This document shows, in pieces, positions 38,011 to 52,559 of a stretch of DNA of 64,000 nt (positions are counted from its first letter, which is position 1; the number at the start of each line of letters is the position of its first letter). This DNA is from Bromus sterilis. Taxonomy: Eukaryota > Streptophyta > Magnoliopsida > Poales > Poaceae. The stretch lies in NCBI GenBank assembly GCA_950022295.1, contig OX465596.1, positions 1-64,000 on the forward strand. Reading direction: 5' to 3'. The notes under the pieces were generated by a model. The model ran no database searches and was not told the DNA's origin. It worked only from the letters and a program-made list of their open reading frames with translations. A program made the translations under genes and the position numbers.

Positions 38011-41000
38011 CTGCGAGTGTTGATGACCGGCACGTAAAGACAACCTGGGGTTCGTCAATGGTGGAAATCACTCCCGGGACTCAAAACGGTGATTAATAGC
38101 CCATGTAACTTTGATTAATAGCCCATGAAACAGGCCAGAAACGGACAAAACTGCGAGTGTTGATGACCGACACGTAAAGACAACCTGGGGTTCGTCAATG
38201 GTGGAAATCACTCCGGGGACTCAAAACGGTGATTAATAGCCCATGTAACTTTGATTAATAGCCCATGAAACAGGCCAGAAACGGCCAAAACTGCGAGTGT
38301 TGATGACCGACACGTAAAGACAACCTGGGGGTCGTCAATGGTGGAAATCACTCCGGGGACTCAAAACGGTGATTAATAGCCCATGTAACAGTGATTAATA
38401 GCCCATGAAACAGGCCAGAATCGGCCAAAACTGCGAGTGTTGATGACCGGCACGTAAATGCACCCTAGGATTCGTCAATGGTGGAAATCACTACGGGGAC
38501 CCAAAACGGTGATTAATAGCCCATGTAACTGTGATTAATAGCCCTTGAAACAGGCCAGAATCGGCCAAAACTGCGAGTGTTGATGACCGGCACGTAAACG
38601 CAACCTGGGGTTCGACAATGGTGGAAATCACTCCGGGGACTCAAAACGGTGATTAATAGCCCATGTAACTTTGATTAATAGCCCATGAAACAGGCCAGAA
38701 ACGGCCAAAACTGCGAGTGTTGATGACAGGCACGTAAACGCAACCTGGGGTTCGGCAATGGTGGAAATCACTCCGGGGACTCAAAACGGTGATTAATAGC
38801 CCATGTAACTTTGATTAATAGCCCATGAAACAGGCCAGAAACGGACAAAACTGCGAGTGTTGATGACCGACACGTAAAGACAACCTGGGGTTCGTCAATG
38901 GTGGAAATCACTCCGGGGACTCAAAACGGTGATTAATAGCCCATGTAACTTTGATTAATAGCCCATGAAACAGGCCAGAAACGGCCAAAACTGCGAGTGT
39001 TGATGACCGACACGTAAAGACAACCTGGGGTTCGTCAATGGTGGAAATCACTCCGGGGACTCAAAACGGTGATTAATAGCCCATGTAACTTTGATTAATA
39101 GCCCATGAAACAGGCCAGAAACGGCCAAAACTGCGAGTGTTGATGACCGACACGTAAAGACAACCTGGGGTTCGTCAATGGTGGAAATCACTCCGGGGAC
39201 TCAAAACGGTGATTAATAGCCCATGTAACTGTGATTAATAGCCCATGAAACAGGCCAGAATCGGCCAAAACTGCGAGTGTTGATGACCGGCACGTAAACG
39301 CAACCTGGGGTTCGGCAATGGTGGAAATCACTCCGGGGACCCAAAACGGTGATTAATAGCCCATTTAACAGTGATTAATAGCCCATGAAACAGGCCAGAA
39401 TCGGCCACAACTGCGAGTGTTGATGACCGGCACGTAAACGCAACCTGGGGTTCGCAATGGTGGAAATCACTCCGAGGACTCAAAACAGTGATTAATAGCC
39501 CATGTAACTGTGATTAATAGCCCATGAAACAGGCCAGAAACGGCCAAAACTGCGAGTGTTGATGACCGGCACGTAAACGCAACCTGGGGTTCAGCAATGG
39601 TGGAAATCACTCCGGGGACTCAAAACGGTGATTAATAGCCCATGTAACTTTGATTAATAGCCCATGAAACAGGCCAGAAACGGACAAAACTGCGAGTGTT
39701 GATGACCGACACGTAAAGACAACCTGGGGTTCGTCAATGGTGGAAATCACTCCGGGGACTCAAAACGGTGATTAATAGCCCATGTAACTTTGATTAATAG
39801 CCCATGAAACAGGCCAGAAACGGCCAAAACTGCGAGTGTTGATGACCGACACGTAAAGACAACCTGGGGTTCGTCAATGGTGGAAATCACTCCGGGGACT
39901 CAAAACGGTGATTAATAGCCCATGTAACAGTGATTAATAGCCCATGAAACAGGCCAGAATCGGCCAAAACTGCGAGTGTTGATGACCGGCACGTAAATGC
40001 ACCCTAGGATTCGTCAATGGTGGAAATCACTACGGGGACCCAAAACGGTGATTAATAGCCCATGTAACTGTGATTAATAGCCCTTGAAACAGGCCAGAAT
40101 CGGCCAAAACTGCGAGTGTTGATGACCGGCACGTAAACGCAACCTGGGGTTCGACAATGGTGGAAATCACTCCGGGGACTCAAAACGGTGATTAATAGCC
40201 CATGTAACTTTGATTAATAGCCCATGAAACAGGCCAGAAACGGACAAAACTGCGAGTGTTGATGACCGACACGTAAAGACAACCTGGGGTTCGTCAATGG
40301 TGGAAATCACTCCGGGGACTCAAAACGGTGATTAATAGCCCATGTAACTTTGATTAATAGCCCATGAAACAGGCCAGAATCGGCCAAAACTGCGAGTGTT
40401 GATGACCGGCACATAAATGCACCCTAGGGTTCGTCAATGGTGGAAATCACTACGGGGACCCAAAACGGTGATTAATAGCCCATTTAACAGTGATTAATAG
40501 CCCATGAAACAGGCCAGAATCGGCCACAACTGCGAGTGTTGATGACCGGCACGTAAACGCAACCTGGGGTTCGCAATGGTGGAAATCACTTCGAGGACTC
40601 AAAACGGTGATTAATAGCCCATGTAACTGTGATTAATAGCCCATGAAACAGGCCAGAATCGGCCAAAACTGCGAGTGTTGATGACCGGCACGTAAACGCA
40701 ACCTGGGGTTCGGCAATGGTGGAAATCACTTCGAGGACTCAAAACGGTGATTAATAGCCCATGTAACTGTGATTAATAGCCCATGAAACAGGCCAGAATC
40801 GGCCAAAACTGCGAGTGTTGATGACCGGCACGTAAACGCAACCTGGGGTTCGGCAATGGTGGAAATCACTCCGGGGACCCAAAACGGTGATTAATAGCCC
40901 ATTTAACAGTGATTAATAGCCCATGAAACAGGCCAGAATCGGCCACAACTGCGAGTGTTGATGACCGGCACGTAAACGCAACCTGGGGTTCGCAATGGTG

Positions 41001-43283
41001 GAAATCACTCCGAGGACTCAAAACAGTGATTAATAGCCCATGTAACTGTGATTAATAGCCCATGAAACAGGCCAGAAACGGCCAAAACTGCGAGTGTTGA
41101 TGACCGGCACGTAAACGCAACCTGGGGTTCAGCAATGGTGGAAATCACTCCGGGGACTCAAAACGGTGATTAATAGCCCATGTAACTTTGATTAATAGCC
41201 CATGAAACAGGCCAGAAACGGACAAAACTGCGAGTGTTGATGACCGACACGTAAAGACAACCTGGGGTTCGTCAATGGTGGAAATCACTCCGGGGACTCA
41301 AAACGGTGATTAATAGCCCATGTAACTTTGATTAATAGCCCATGAAACAGGCCAGAAACGGCCAAAACTGCGAGTGTTGATGACCGACACGTAAAGACAA
41401 CCTGGGGTTCGTCAATGGTGGAAATCACTCCGGGGACTCAAAACGGTGATTAATAGCCCATGTAACAGTGATTAATAGCCCATGAAACAGGCCAGAATCG
41501 GCCAAAACTGCGAGTGTTGATGACCGGCACGTAAATGCACCCTAGGATTCGTCAATGGTGGAAATCACTACGGGGACCCAAAACGGTGATTAATAGCCCA
41601 TGTAACTGTGATTAATAGCCCTTGAAACAGGCCAGAATCGGCCAAAACTGCGAGTGTTGATGACCGGCACGTAAACGCAACCTGGGGTTCGACAATGGTG
41701 GAAATCACTCCGGGGACTCAAAACGGTGATTAATAGCCCATGTAACTTTGATTAATAGCCCATGAAACAGGCCAGAAACGGACAAAACTGCGAGTGTTGA
41801 TGACCGACACGTAAAGACAACCTGGGGTTCGTCAATGGTGGAAATCACTCCGGGGACTCAAAACGGTGATTAATAGCCCATGTAACTTTGATTAATAGCC
41901 CATGAAACAGGCCAGAATCGGCCAAAACTGCGAGTGTTGATGACCGGCACATAAATGCACCCTAGGGTTCGTCAATGGTGGAAATCACTACGGGGACCCA
42001 AAACGGTGATTAATAGCCCATTTAACAGTGATTAATAGCCCATGAAACAGGCCAGAATCGGCCACAACTGCGAGTGTTGATGACCGGCACGTAAAGACAA
42101 CCTGGGGTTCGTCAATGGTGGAAATCACTCCCGGGACTCAAAACGGTGATTAATAGCCCATGTAACTTTGATTAATAGCCCATGAAACAGGCCAGAAACG
42201 GACAAAACTGCGAGTGTTGATGACCGACACGTAAAGACAACCTGGGGTTCGTCAATGGTGGAAATCACTCCGGGGACTCAAAACGGTGATTAATAGCCCA
42301 TGTAACTTTGATTAATAGCCCATGAAACAGGCCAGAAACGGCCAAAACTGCGAGTGTTGATGACCGACACGTAAAGACAACCTGGGGGTCGTCAATGGTG
42401 GAAATCACTCCGGGGACTCAAAACGGTGATTAATAGCCCATGTAACAGTGATTAATAGCCCATGAAACAGGCCAGAATCGGCCAAAACTGCGAGTGTTGA
42501 TGACCGGCACGTAAATGCACCCTAGGATTCGTCAATGGTGGAAATCACTACGGGGACCCAAAACGGTGATTAATAGCCCATGTAACTGTGATTAATAGCC
42601 CTTGAAACAGGCCAGAATCGGCCAAAACTGCGAGTGTTGATGACCGGCACGTAAACGCAACCTGGGGTTCGACAATGGTGGAAATCACTCCGGGGACTCA
42701 AAACGGTGATTAATAGCCCATGTAACTTTGATTAATAGCCCATGAAACAGGCCAGAAACGGCCAAAACTGCGAGTGTTGATGACAGGCACGTAAACGCAA
42801 CCTGGGGTTCGGCAATGGTGGAAATCACTCCGGGGACTCAAAACGGTGATTAATAGCCCATGTAACTTTGATTAATAGCCCATGAAACAGGCCAGAAACG
42901 GACAAAACTGCGAGTGTTGATGACCGACACGTAAAGACAACCTGGGGTTCGTCAATGGTGGAAATCACTCCGGGGACTCAAAACGGTGATTAATAGCCCA
43001 TGTAACTTTGATTAATAGCCCATGAAACAGGCCAGAAACGGCCAAAACTGCGAGTGTTGATGACCGACACGTAAAGACAACCTGGGGTTCGTCAATGGTG
43101 GAAATCACTCCGGGGACTCAAAACGGTGATTAATAGCCCATGTAACTTTGATTAATAGCCCATGAAACAGGCCAGAAACGGCCAAAACTGCGAGTGTTGA
43201 TGACCGACACGTAAAGACAACCTGGGGTTCGTCAATGGTGGAAATCACTCCGGGGACTCAAAACGGTGATTAATAGCCCATGT
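38011..43283. repeat. Duplicated C segment, spacing 4057 bp
   Basis: About 1.2 kb at 38,011-39,226 recurs at 42,068-43,283. Shared rare variants are CTCCCGGGAC (38,071 and 42,128), CCTGGGGGTCG (about 38,324 and 42,381) and TGATGACAGGC (38,721 and 42,778). The spacing equals twenty-nine 140-bp units less three bases, and three 139-bp units with TTCGCAATGG lie between. Confidence 0.75.
39226..42093. repeat. 1538-bp tandem duplication (11 units, block C)
   Basis: Copies begin at about 39,226 and 40,764. Markers CACATAAATG (40,410 and 41,948) and TTCAGCAATGG (39,590 and 41,128) are 1538 bp apart, that is eleven 140-bp units less two bases. Part of it recurs a third time at 43,480-44,680 with a spacing of 3218 bp, including the rare TTCGAGGACTC (40,591 and 43,809). 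Confidence 0.75.
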
Positions 43284-44669
43284 AACAGTGATTAATAGCC
43301 CATGAAACAGGCAAGAATCGGCCAAAACTGCGAGTGTTGATGACCGGCACGTAAATGCACCCTAGGATTCGTCAATGGTGGAAATCACTACGGGGACCCA
43401 AAACGGTGATTAATAGCCCATGTAACTGTGATTAATAGCCCATGAAACAGGCCAGAAACGGCCAAAACTGCGAGTGTTGATGACCGACACGTAAAGACAA
43501 CCTGGGGTTCGTCAATGGTGGAAATCACTCCGGGGACTCAAAACGGTGATTAATAGCCCATGTAACTTTGATTAATAGCCCATGAAACAGGCCAGAATCG
43601 GCCAAAACTGCGAGTGTTGATGACCGGCACATAAATGCACCCTAGGGTTCGTCAATGGTGGAAATCACTACGGGGACCCAAAACGGTGATTAATAGCCCA
43701 TTTAACAGTGATTAATAGCCCATGAAACAGGCCAGAATCGGCCACAACTGCGAGTGTTGATGACCGGCACGTAAACGCAACCTGGGGTTCGCAATGGTGG
43801 AAATCACTTCGAGGACTCAAAACGGTGATTAATAGCCCATGTAACTGTGATTAATAGCCCATGAAACAGGCCAGAATCGGCCAAAACTGCGAGTGTTGAT
43901 GACCGGCACGTAAACGCAACCTGGGGTTCGGCAATGGTGGAAATCACTTCGAGGACTCAAAACGGTGATTAATAGCCCATGTAACTGTGATTAATAGCCC
44001 ATGAAACAGGCCAGAATCGGCCAAAACTGCGAGTGTTGATGACCGGCACGTAAACGCAACCTGGGGTTCGGCAATGGTGGAAATCACTCCGGGGACCCAA
44101 AACGGTGATTAATAGCCCATTTAACAGTGATTAATAGCCCATGAAACAGGCCAGAATCGGCCACAACTGCGAGTGTTGATGACCGGCACGTAAACGCAAC
44201 CTGGGGTTCGCAATGGTGGAAATCACTCCGAGGACTCAAAACAGTGATTAATAGCCCATGTAACTGTGATTAATAGCCCATGAAACAGGCCAGAAACGGC
44301 CAAAACTGCGAGTGTTGATGACCGGCACGTAAACGCAACCTGGGGTTCAGCAATGGTGGAAATCACTCCGGGGACTCAAAACGGTGATTAATAGCCCATG
44401 TAACTTTGATTAATAGCCCATGAAACAGGCCAGAAACGGACAAAACTGCGAGTGTTGATGACCGACACGTAAAGACAACCTGGGGTTCGTCAATGGTGGA
44501 AATCACTCCGGGGACTCAAAACGGTGATTAATAGCCCATGTAACTTTGATTAATAGCCCATGAAACAGGCCAGAAACGGCCAAAACTGCGAGTGTTGATG
44601 ACCGACACGTAAAGACAACCTGGGGTTCGTCAATGGTGGAAATCACTCCGGGGACTCAAAACGGTGATT

Positions 44670-44985
44670 AATAGCCCATGTAACGGTGATTAGTAGCCCA
44701 TGAAACAGGCCAGAATCAGCCAAAAGTGCGAGGGCTAATGACCGTCACGTAAATGCACCCTAGGCTTCGTCAATGGTGGAAATCACTCCGGGGACCCAAA
44801 ACGGTGATTAAAAGCCCATGAAACAGGCCAGAATCAGCCAAAACTGCGAGTGTCGATGACCGACACGTAAAGACAACCTGGGGATCGTCAATGGTGGAAA
44901 TCACTCCGGGGACTCAAAACGGTGATTAATAGCCCATGTAACAGTGATTAATAACCCATGAAACAGGCCAGAATCGGCCTAAACT
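44670..44985. repeat. Cluster of divergent satellite units
   Basis: Two or three units here carry several changes not seen in their neighbours: TAACGGTGATTAGTAGCCC, AATCAGCCAAAAGTGCGAG, GGGCTAATGACCGTCACG and CCCTAGGCTTCG, then a 118-bp unit with TGTCGATGACC, CTGGGGATCG, ATTAATAACCC and CGGCCTAAACTG. They stand out in an otherwise homogeneous stretch and may be older units that escaped homogenisation. Confidence 0.7.
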
Positions 44986-47139
44986 GCGAGTGTTGATGAC
45001 CGGCACGTAAATGCACCCTAGGATTCGTCAATGGTGGAAATCACTACGGGGACCCAAAACGGTGATTAATAGCCCATGTAACTGTGATTAATAGCCCTTG
45101 AAACAGGCCAGAATCGGCCAAAACTGCGAGTGTTGATGACCGGCACGTAAACGCAACCTGGGGTTCGACAATGGTGGAAATCACTCCGGGGACTCAAAAC
45201 GGTGATTAATAGCCCATGTAACTTTGATTAATAGCCCATGAAACAGGCCAGAAACGGACAAAACTGCGAGTGTTGATGACCGACACGTAAAGACAACCTG
45301 GGGTTCGTCAATGGTGGAAATCACTCCGGGGACTCAAAACGGTGATTAATAGCCCATGTAACTTTGATTAATAGCCCATGAAACAGGCCAGAATCGGCCA
45401 AAACTGCGAGTGTTGATGACCGGCACATAAATGCACCCTAGGGTTCGTCAATGGTGGAAATCACTACGGGGACCCAAAACGGTGATTAATAGCCCATTTA
45501 ACAGTGATTAATAGCCCATGAAACAGGCCAGAATCGGCCACAACTGCGAGTGTTGATGACCGGCACGTAAACGCAACCTGGGGTTCGCAATGGTGGAAAT
45601 CACTCCGAGGACTCAAAACGGTGATTAATAGCCCATGTAACTGTGATTAATAGCCCATGAAACAGGCCAGAATCGGCCAAAACTGCGAGTGTTGATGACC
45701 GGCACGTAAACGCAACCTGGGGTTCGGCAATGGTGGAAATCACTCCGGGGACCCAAAACGGTGATTAATAGCCCATTTAACAGTGATTAATAGCCCATGA
45801 AACAGGCCAGAATCGGCCACAACTGCGAGTGTTGATGACCGGCACGTAAACGCAACCTGGGGTTCGCAATGGTGGAAATCACTCCGAGGAGTCAAAACAG
45901 TGATTAATAGCCCATGTAACTGTGATTAATAGCCCATGAAACAGGCCAGAAACGGCCAAAACTGCGAGTGTTGATGACCGGCACGTAAACGCAACCTGGG
46001 GTTCGGCAATGGTGGAAATCACTCCGGGGACTCAAAACGGTGATTAATAGCCCATGTAACTTTGATTAATAGCCCATGAAACAGGCCAGAAACGGACAAA
46101 ACTGCGAGTGTTGATGACCGACACGTAAAGACAACCTGGGGTTCGTCAATGGTGGAAATCACTCCGGGGACTCAAAACGGTGATTAATAGCCCATGTAAC
46201 TTTGATTAATAGCCCATGAAACAGGCCAGAAACGGCCAAAACTGCGAGTGTTGATGACCGACACGTAAAGACAACCTGGGGTTCGTCAATGGTGGAAATC
46301 ACTCCGGGGACTCAAAACGGTGATTAATAGCCCATGTAACAGTGATTAATAGCCCATGAAACAGGCAAGAATCGGCCAAAACTGCGAGTGTTGATGACCG
46401 GCACGTAAATGCACCCTAGGATTCGTCAATGGTGGAAATCACTACGGGGACCCAAAACGGTGATTAATAGCCCATGTAACTGTGATTAATAGCCCTTGAA
46501 ACAGGCCAGAATCGGCCAAAACTGCGAGTGTTGATGACCGGCACGTAAACGCAACCTGGGGTTCGACAATGGTGGAAATCACTCCGGGGACTCAAAACGG
46601 TGATTAATAGCCCATGTAACTTTGATTAATAGCCCATGAAACAGGCCAGAAACGGACAAAACTGCGAGTGTTGATGACCGACACGTAAAGACAACCTGGG
46701 GTTCGTCAATGGTGGAAATCACTCCGGGGACTCAAAACGGTGATTAATAGCCCATGTAACTTTGATTAATAGCCCATGAAACAGGCCAGAATCGGCCAAA
46801 ACTGCGAGTGTTGATGACCGGCACATAAATGCACCCTAGGGTTCGTCAATGGTGGAAATCACTACGGGGACCCAAAACGGTGATTAATAGCCCATTTAAC
46901 AGTGATTAATAGCCCATGAAACAGGCCAGAATCGGCCACAACTGCGAGTGTTGATGACCGGCACGTAAACGCAACCTGGGGTTCGCAATGGTGGAAATCA
47001 CTCCGAGGACTCAAAACGGTGATTAATAGCCCATGTAACTGTGATTAATAGCCCATGAAACAGGCCAGAAACGGCCAAAACTGCGAGTGTTGATGACAGG
47101 CACGTAAACGCAACCTGGGGTTCGGCAATGGTGGAAATC

Positions 47140-50100
47140 ACTCCGGGGACTCAAAACGGTGATTAATAGCCCATGTAACTTTGATTAATAGCCCATGAAA
47201 CAGGCCAGAAACGGACAAAACTGCGAGTGTTGATGACCGACACGTAAAGACAACCTGGGGTTCGTCAATGGTGGAAATCACTCCGGGGACTCAAAACGGT
47301 GATTAATAGCCCATGTAACTTTGATTAATAGCCCATGAAACAGGCCAGAAACGGCCAAAACTGCGAGTGTTGATGACCGACACGTAAAGACAACCTGGGG
47401 TTCGTCAATGGTGGAAATCACTCCGGGGACTCAAAACGGTGATTAAAAGCCCATGTAACAGTGATTAATAGCCCATGAAACAGGCCAGAATCGGCCAAAA
47501 CTGCGAGTGTTGATGACCGGCACGTAAATGCACCCTAGGATTCGTCAATGGTGGAAATCACTACGGGGACCCAAAACGGTGATTAATAGCCCATGTAACT
47601 GTGATTAATAGCCCTTGAAACAGGCCAGAATCGGCCAAAACTGCGAGTGTTGATGACCGGCACGTAAACGCAACCTGGGGTTCGACAATGGTGGAAATCA
47701 CTCCGGGGACTCAAAACGGTGATTAATAGCCCATGTAACTTTGATTAATAGCCCATGAAACAGGCCAGAAACGGACAAAACTGCGAGTGTTGATGACCGA
47801 CACGTAAAGACAACCTGGGGTTCGTCAATGGTGGAAATCACTCCGGGGACTCAAAACGGTGATTAATAGCCCATGTAACTTTGATTAATAGCCCATGAAA
47901 CAGGCCAGAATCGGCCAAAACTGCGAGTGTTGATGACCGGCACATAAATGCACCCTAGGGTTCGTCAATGGTGGAAATCACTACGGGGACCCAAAACGGT
48001 GATTAATAGCCCATTTAACAGTGATTAATAGCCCATGAAACAGGCCAGAATCGGCCACAACTGCGAGTGTTGATGACCGGCACGTAAACGCAACCTGGGG
48101 TTCGCAATGGTGGAAATCACTCCGAGGACTCAAAACGGTGATTAATAGCCCATGTAACTGTGATTAATAGCCCATGAAACAGGCCAGAAACGGCCAAAAC
48201 TGCGAGTGTTGATGACCGGCACGTAAACGCAACCTGGGGTTCGGCAATGGTGGAAATCACTCCGGGGACTCAAAACGGTGATTAATAGCCCATGTAACTT
48301 TGATTAATAGCCCATGAAACAGGCCAGAAACGGACAAAACTGCGAGTGTTGATGACCGGCACGTAAACGCAACCTGGGGTTCGCAATGGTGGAAATCACT
48401 CCGAGGACTCAAAACGGTGATTAATAGCCCATGTAACTGTGATTAATAGCCCATGAAACAGGCCAGAAACGGCCAAAACTGCGAGTGTTGATGACCGGCA
48501 CGTAAACGCAACCTGGGGTTCGGCAATGGTGGAAATCACTCCGGGGACTCAAAACGGTGATTAATAGCCCATGTAACTTTGATTAATAGCCCATGAAACA
48601 GGCCAGAAACGGCCAAAACTGCGAGTGTTGATGACCGGCACGTAAACGCAACCTGGGGTTCGACAATGGTGGAAATCACTCCGGGGACTCAAAACGGTGA
48701 TTAATAGCCCATGTAACTTTGATTAATAGCCCATGAAACAGGCCAGAAACGGACAAAACTGCGAGTGTTGATGACCGACACGTAAAGACAACCTGGGGTT
48801 CGTCAATGGTGGAAATCACTCCGGGGACTCAAAACGGTGATTAATAGCCCATGTAACTTTGATTAATAGCCCATGAAACAGGCCAGAAACGGCCAAAACT
48901 GCGAGTGTTGATGACCGACACGTAAAGACAACCTGGGGTTCGTCAATGGTGGAAATCACTCCGGGGACTCAAAACGGTGATTAAAAGCCCATGTAACAGT
49001 GATTAATAGCCCATGAAACAGGCCAGAATCGGCCAAAACTGCGAGTGTTGATGACCGGCACGTAAATGCACCCTAGGATTCGTCAATGGTGGAAATCACT
49101 ACGGGGACCCAAAACGGTGATTAATAGCCCATGTAACTGTGATTAATAGCCCTTGAAACAGGCCAGAATCGGCCAAAACTGCGAGTGTTGATGACCGGCA
49201 CGTAAACGCAACCTGGGGTTCGACAATGGTGGAAATCACTCCGGGGACTCAAAACGGTGATTAATAGCCCATGTAACTTTGATTAATAGCCCATGAAACA
49301 GGCCAGAAACGGACAAAACTGCGAGTGTTGATGACCGACACGTAAAGACAACCTGGGGTTCGTCAATGGTGGAAATCACTCCGGGGACTCAAAACGGTGA
49401 TTAATAGCCCATGTAACTTTGATTAATAGCCCATGAAACAGGCCAGAATCGGCCAAAACTGCGAGTGTTGATGACCGGCACATAAATGCACCCTAGGGTT
49501 CGTCAATGGTGGAAATCACTACGGGGACCCAAAACGGTGATTAATAGCCCATTTAACAGTGATTAATAGCCCATGAAACAGGCCAGAATCGGCCACAACT
49601 GCGAGTGTTGATGACCGGCACGTAAACGCAACCTGGGGTTCGCAATGGTGGAAATCACTCCGAGGACTCAAAACGGTGATTAATAGCCCATGTAACTGTG
49701 ATTAATAGCCCATGAAACAGGCCAGAAACGGCCAAAACTGCGAGTGTTGATGACCGGCACGTAAACGCAACCTGGGGTTCGGCAATGGTGGAAATCACTC
49801 CGGGGACTCAAAACGGTGATTAATAGCCCATGTAACTTTGATTAATAGCCCATGAAACAGGCCAGAAACGGACAAAACTGCGAGTGTTGATGACCGGCAC
49901 GTAAACGCAACCTGGGGTTCGCAATGGTGGAAATCACTCCGAGGACTCAAAACGGTGATTAATAGCCCATGTAACTGTGATTAATAGCCCATGAAACAGG
50001 CCAGAAACGGCCAAAACTGCGAGTGTTGATGACCGGCACGTAAACGCAACCTGGGGTTCGGCAATGGTGGAAATCACTCCGGGGACTCAAAACGGTGATT

Positions 50101-50148
50101 AATAGCCCATGTAACTTTGATTAATAGCCCATGAAACAGGCCAGAAAC
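47140..50148. repeat. Second 1538-bp tandem duplication (block C)
   Basis: Copies begin at about 47,140 and 48,678. CACATAAATG at 47,941 and 49,479 and GATTAAAAGCC at 47,441 and 48,979 are both 1538 bp apart. The unit order is not the same as in the 39,226-42,093 duplication, so the equal length may simply reflect eleven units with two 139-bp members in both. Confidence 0.7.
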
Positions 50149-52559
50149 GGACAAAACTGCGAGTGTTGATGACCGACACGTAAAGACAACCTGGGGTTCG
50201 TCAATGGTGGAAATCACTCCGGGGACTCAAAACGGTGATTAATAGCCCATGTAACTTTGATTAATAGCCCATGAAACAGGCCAGAAACGGCCAAAACTGC
50301 GAGTGTTGATGACCGACACGTAAAGACAACCTGGGGTTCGTCAATGGTGGAAATCACTCCGGGGACTCAAAACGGTGATTAATAGCCCATGTAACAGTGA
50401 TTAATAGCCCATGAAACAGGCCAGAATCGGCCAAAACTGCGAGTGTTGATGACCGGCACGTAAATGCACCCTAGGATTCGTCAATGGTGGAAATCACTAC
50501 GGGGACCCAAAACGGTGATTAATAGCCCATGTAACTGTGATTAATAGCCCTTGAAACAGGCCAGAATCGGCCAAAACTGCGAGTGTTGATGACCGGCACG
50601 TAAACGCAACCTGGGGTTCGACAATGGTGGAAATCACTCCGGGGACTCAAAACGGTGATTAATAGCCCATGTAACTTTGATTAATAGCCCATGAAACAGG
50701 CCAGAAACGGACAAAACTGCGAGTGTTGATGACCGACACGTAAAGACAACCTGGGGTTCGTCAATGGTGGAAATCACTCCGGGGACTCAAAACGGTGATT
50801 AATAGCCCATGTAAGTTTGATTAATAGCCCATGAAACAGGCCAGAATCGGCCAAAACTGCGAGTGTTGATGACCGGCACATAAATGCACCCTAGGGTTCG
50901 TCAATGGTGGAAATCACTACGGGGACCCAAAACGGTGATTAATAGCCCATTTAACAGTGATTAATAGCTCATGAATACGGCCAGAAACGGCCAAAACCGC
51001 GAGTGTTGATGACCGACACGTAAAGACAACCTGGGGTTCGTCAATGCTGGAAATCACTCCGGGGACTCAAAACGGTGATTAATAGCCCATGTAACTTTGA
51101 TTAATAGCCCATGAAACAGGCCAGAAACGGCCAAAACTGCGAGTGTTGATGACCGACACGTAAAGACAACCTGGGGTTCGTCAATGGTGGAAATCACTCC
51201 GGGGACTCAAAACGGTGATTAAAAGCCCATGTAACAGTGATTAATAGCCCATGAAACAGGCCAGAATCGGCCAAAACTGCGAGTGTTGATGACCGGCACG
51301 TAAATGCACCCTAGGATTCGTCAATGGTGGAAATCACTACGGGGACCCAAAACGGTGATTAATAGCCCATGTAACAGTGATTAAAAGCCCATGAAACAGG
51401 CCAGAATCGGCCAAAACTGCGAGTGTTGATGACCGGCACGTAAATGCACCCTAGGGTTCGTCAATGGTGGAAATCACTACGGGGACCCAAAACGGTGATT
51501 AATTGCCCATGTAACAGTGATTAATAGCCCTTGAAACAGGCCAGAATCGGCCAAAACTACGAGTGTTGATGACCGGCACGTAAATGCACCCTAGGGTTCG
51601 TCAATGGAGGAAATCACTACGGGGACCCAAAACGGTGATTAATAGCCCATGTAACTGTGATTAATAGCCCTTGAAACAGGCCAGAATCGGCCAAAACTGC
51701 GAGTGTTGATGACCGACACGTAAATACAACCTGGGGTTCGTCAATGGTGGAAATCACTCCGGGGACTCAAAACGGTGATTAATAGCTCGTGAATACGGCC
51801 AGAAACGGCCAAAACCGCGAGTGTTGATGACCGACACGTAAATACAACCTGGGGTTCGTCAATGGTGGAAATCACTCCGGGGACTCAAAACGGTGATTAA
51901 AAGCCCATGTAACAGTGATTAATAGCCCATGAAACAGGCCAGAATCGGCCAAAACTCGAGTGTTGATGACCGGCACGTAAATGCACCCTAGGATTCGTCA
52001 ATGGTGGAAATCACTACGGGGACCCAAAACGGTGATTAATAGCCCATGTAACAGTGATTAAAAGCCCATGAAACAGGCCAGAATCGGCCAAAACTGCGAG
52101 TGTTGATGACCGGCACGTAAATGCACCCTAGGGTTCGTCAATGGTGGAAATCACTACGGGGACCCAAAACGGTGATTAATTGCCCATGTAACAGTGATTA
52201 ATAGCCCTTGAAACAGGCCAGAATCGGCCAAAACTGCGAGTGTTGATGACCGGCACGTAAATGCACCCTAGGGTTCGTCAATGGAGGAAATCACTACGGG
52301 GACCCAAAACGGTGATTAATAGCCCATGTAACTGTGATTAATAGCCCTTGAAACAGGCCAGAATCGGCCAAAACTGCGAGTGTTGATGACCGACACGTAA
52401 ATACAACCTGGGGTTCGTCAATGGTGGAAATCACTCCGGGGACTCAAAACGGTGATTAATAGCTCGTGAATACGGCCAGAAACGGCCAAAACCGCGAGTG
52501 TTGATGACCGACACGTAAATACAACCTGGGGTTCGTCAATGGTGGAAATCACTCCGGGG

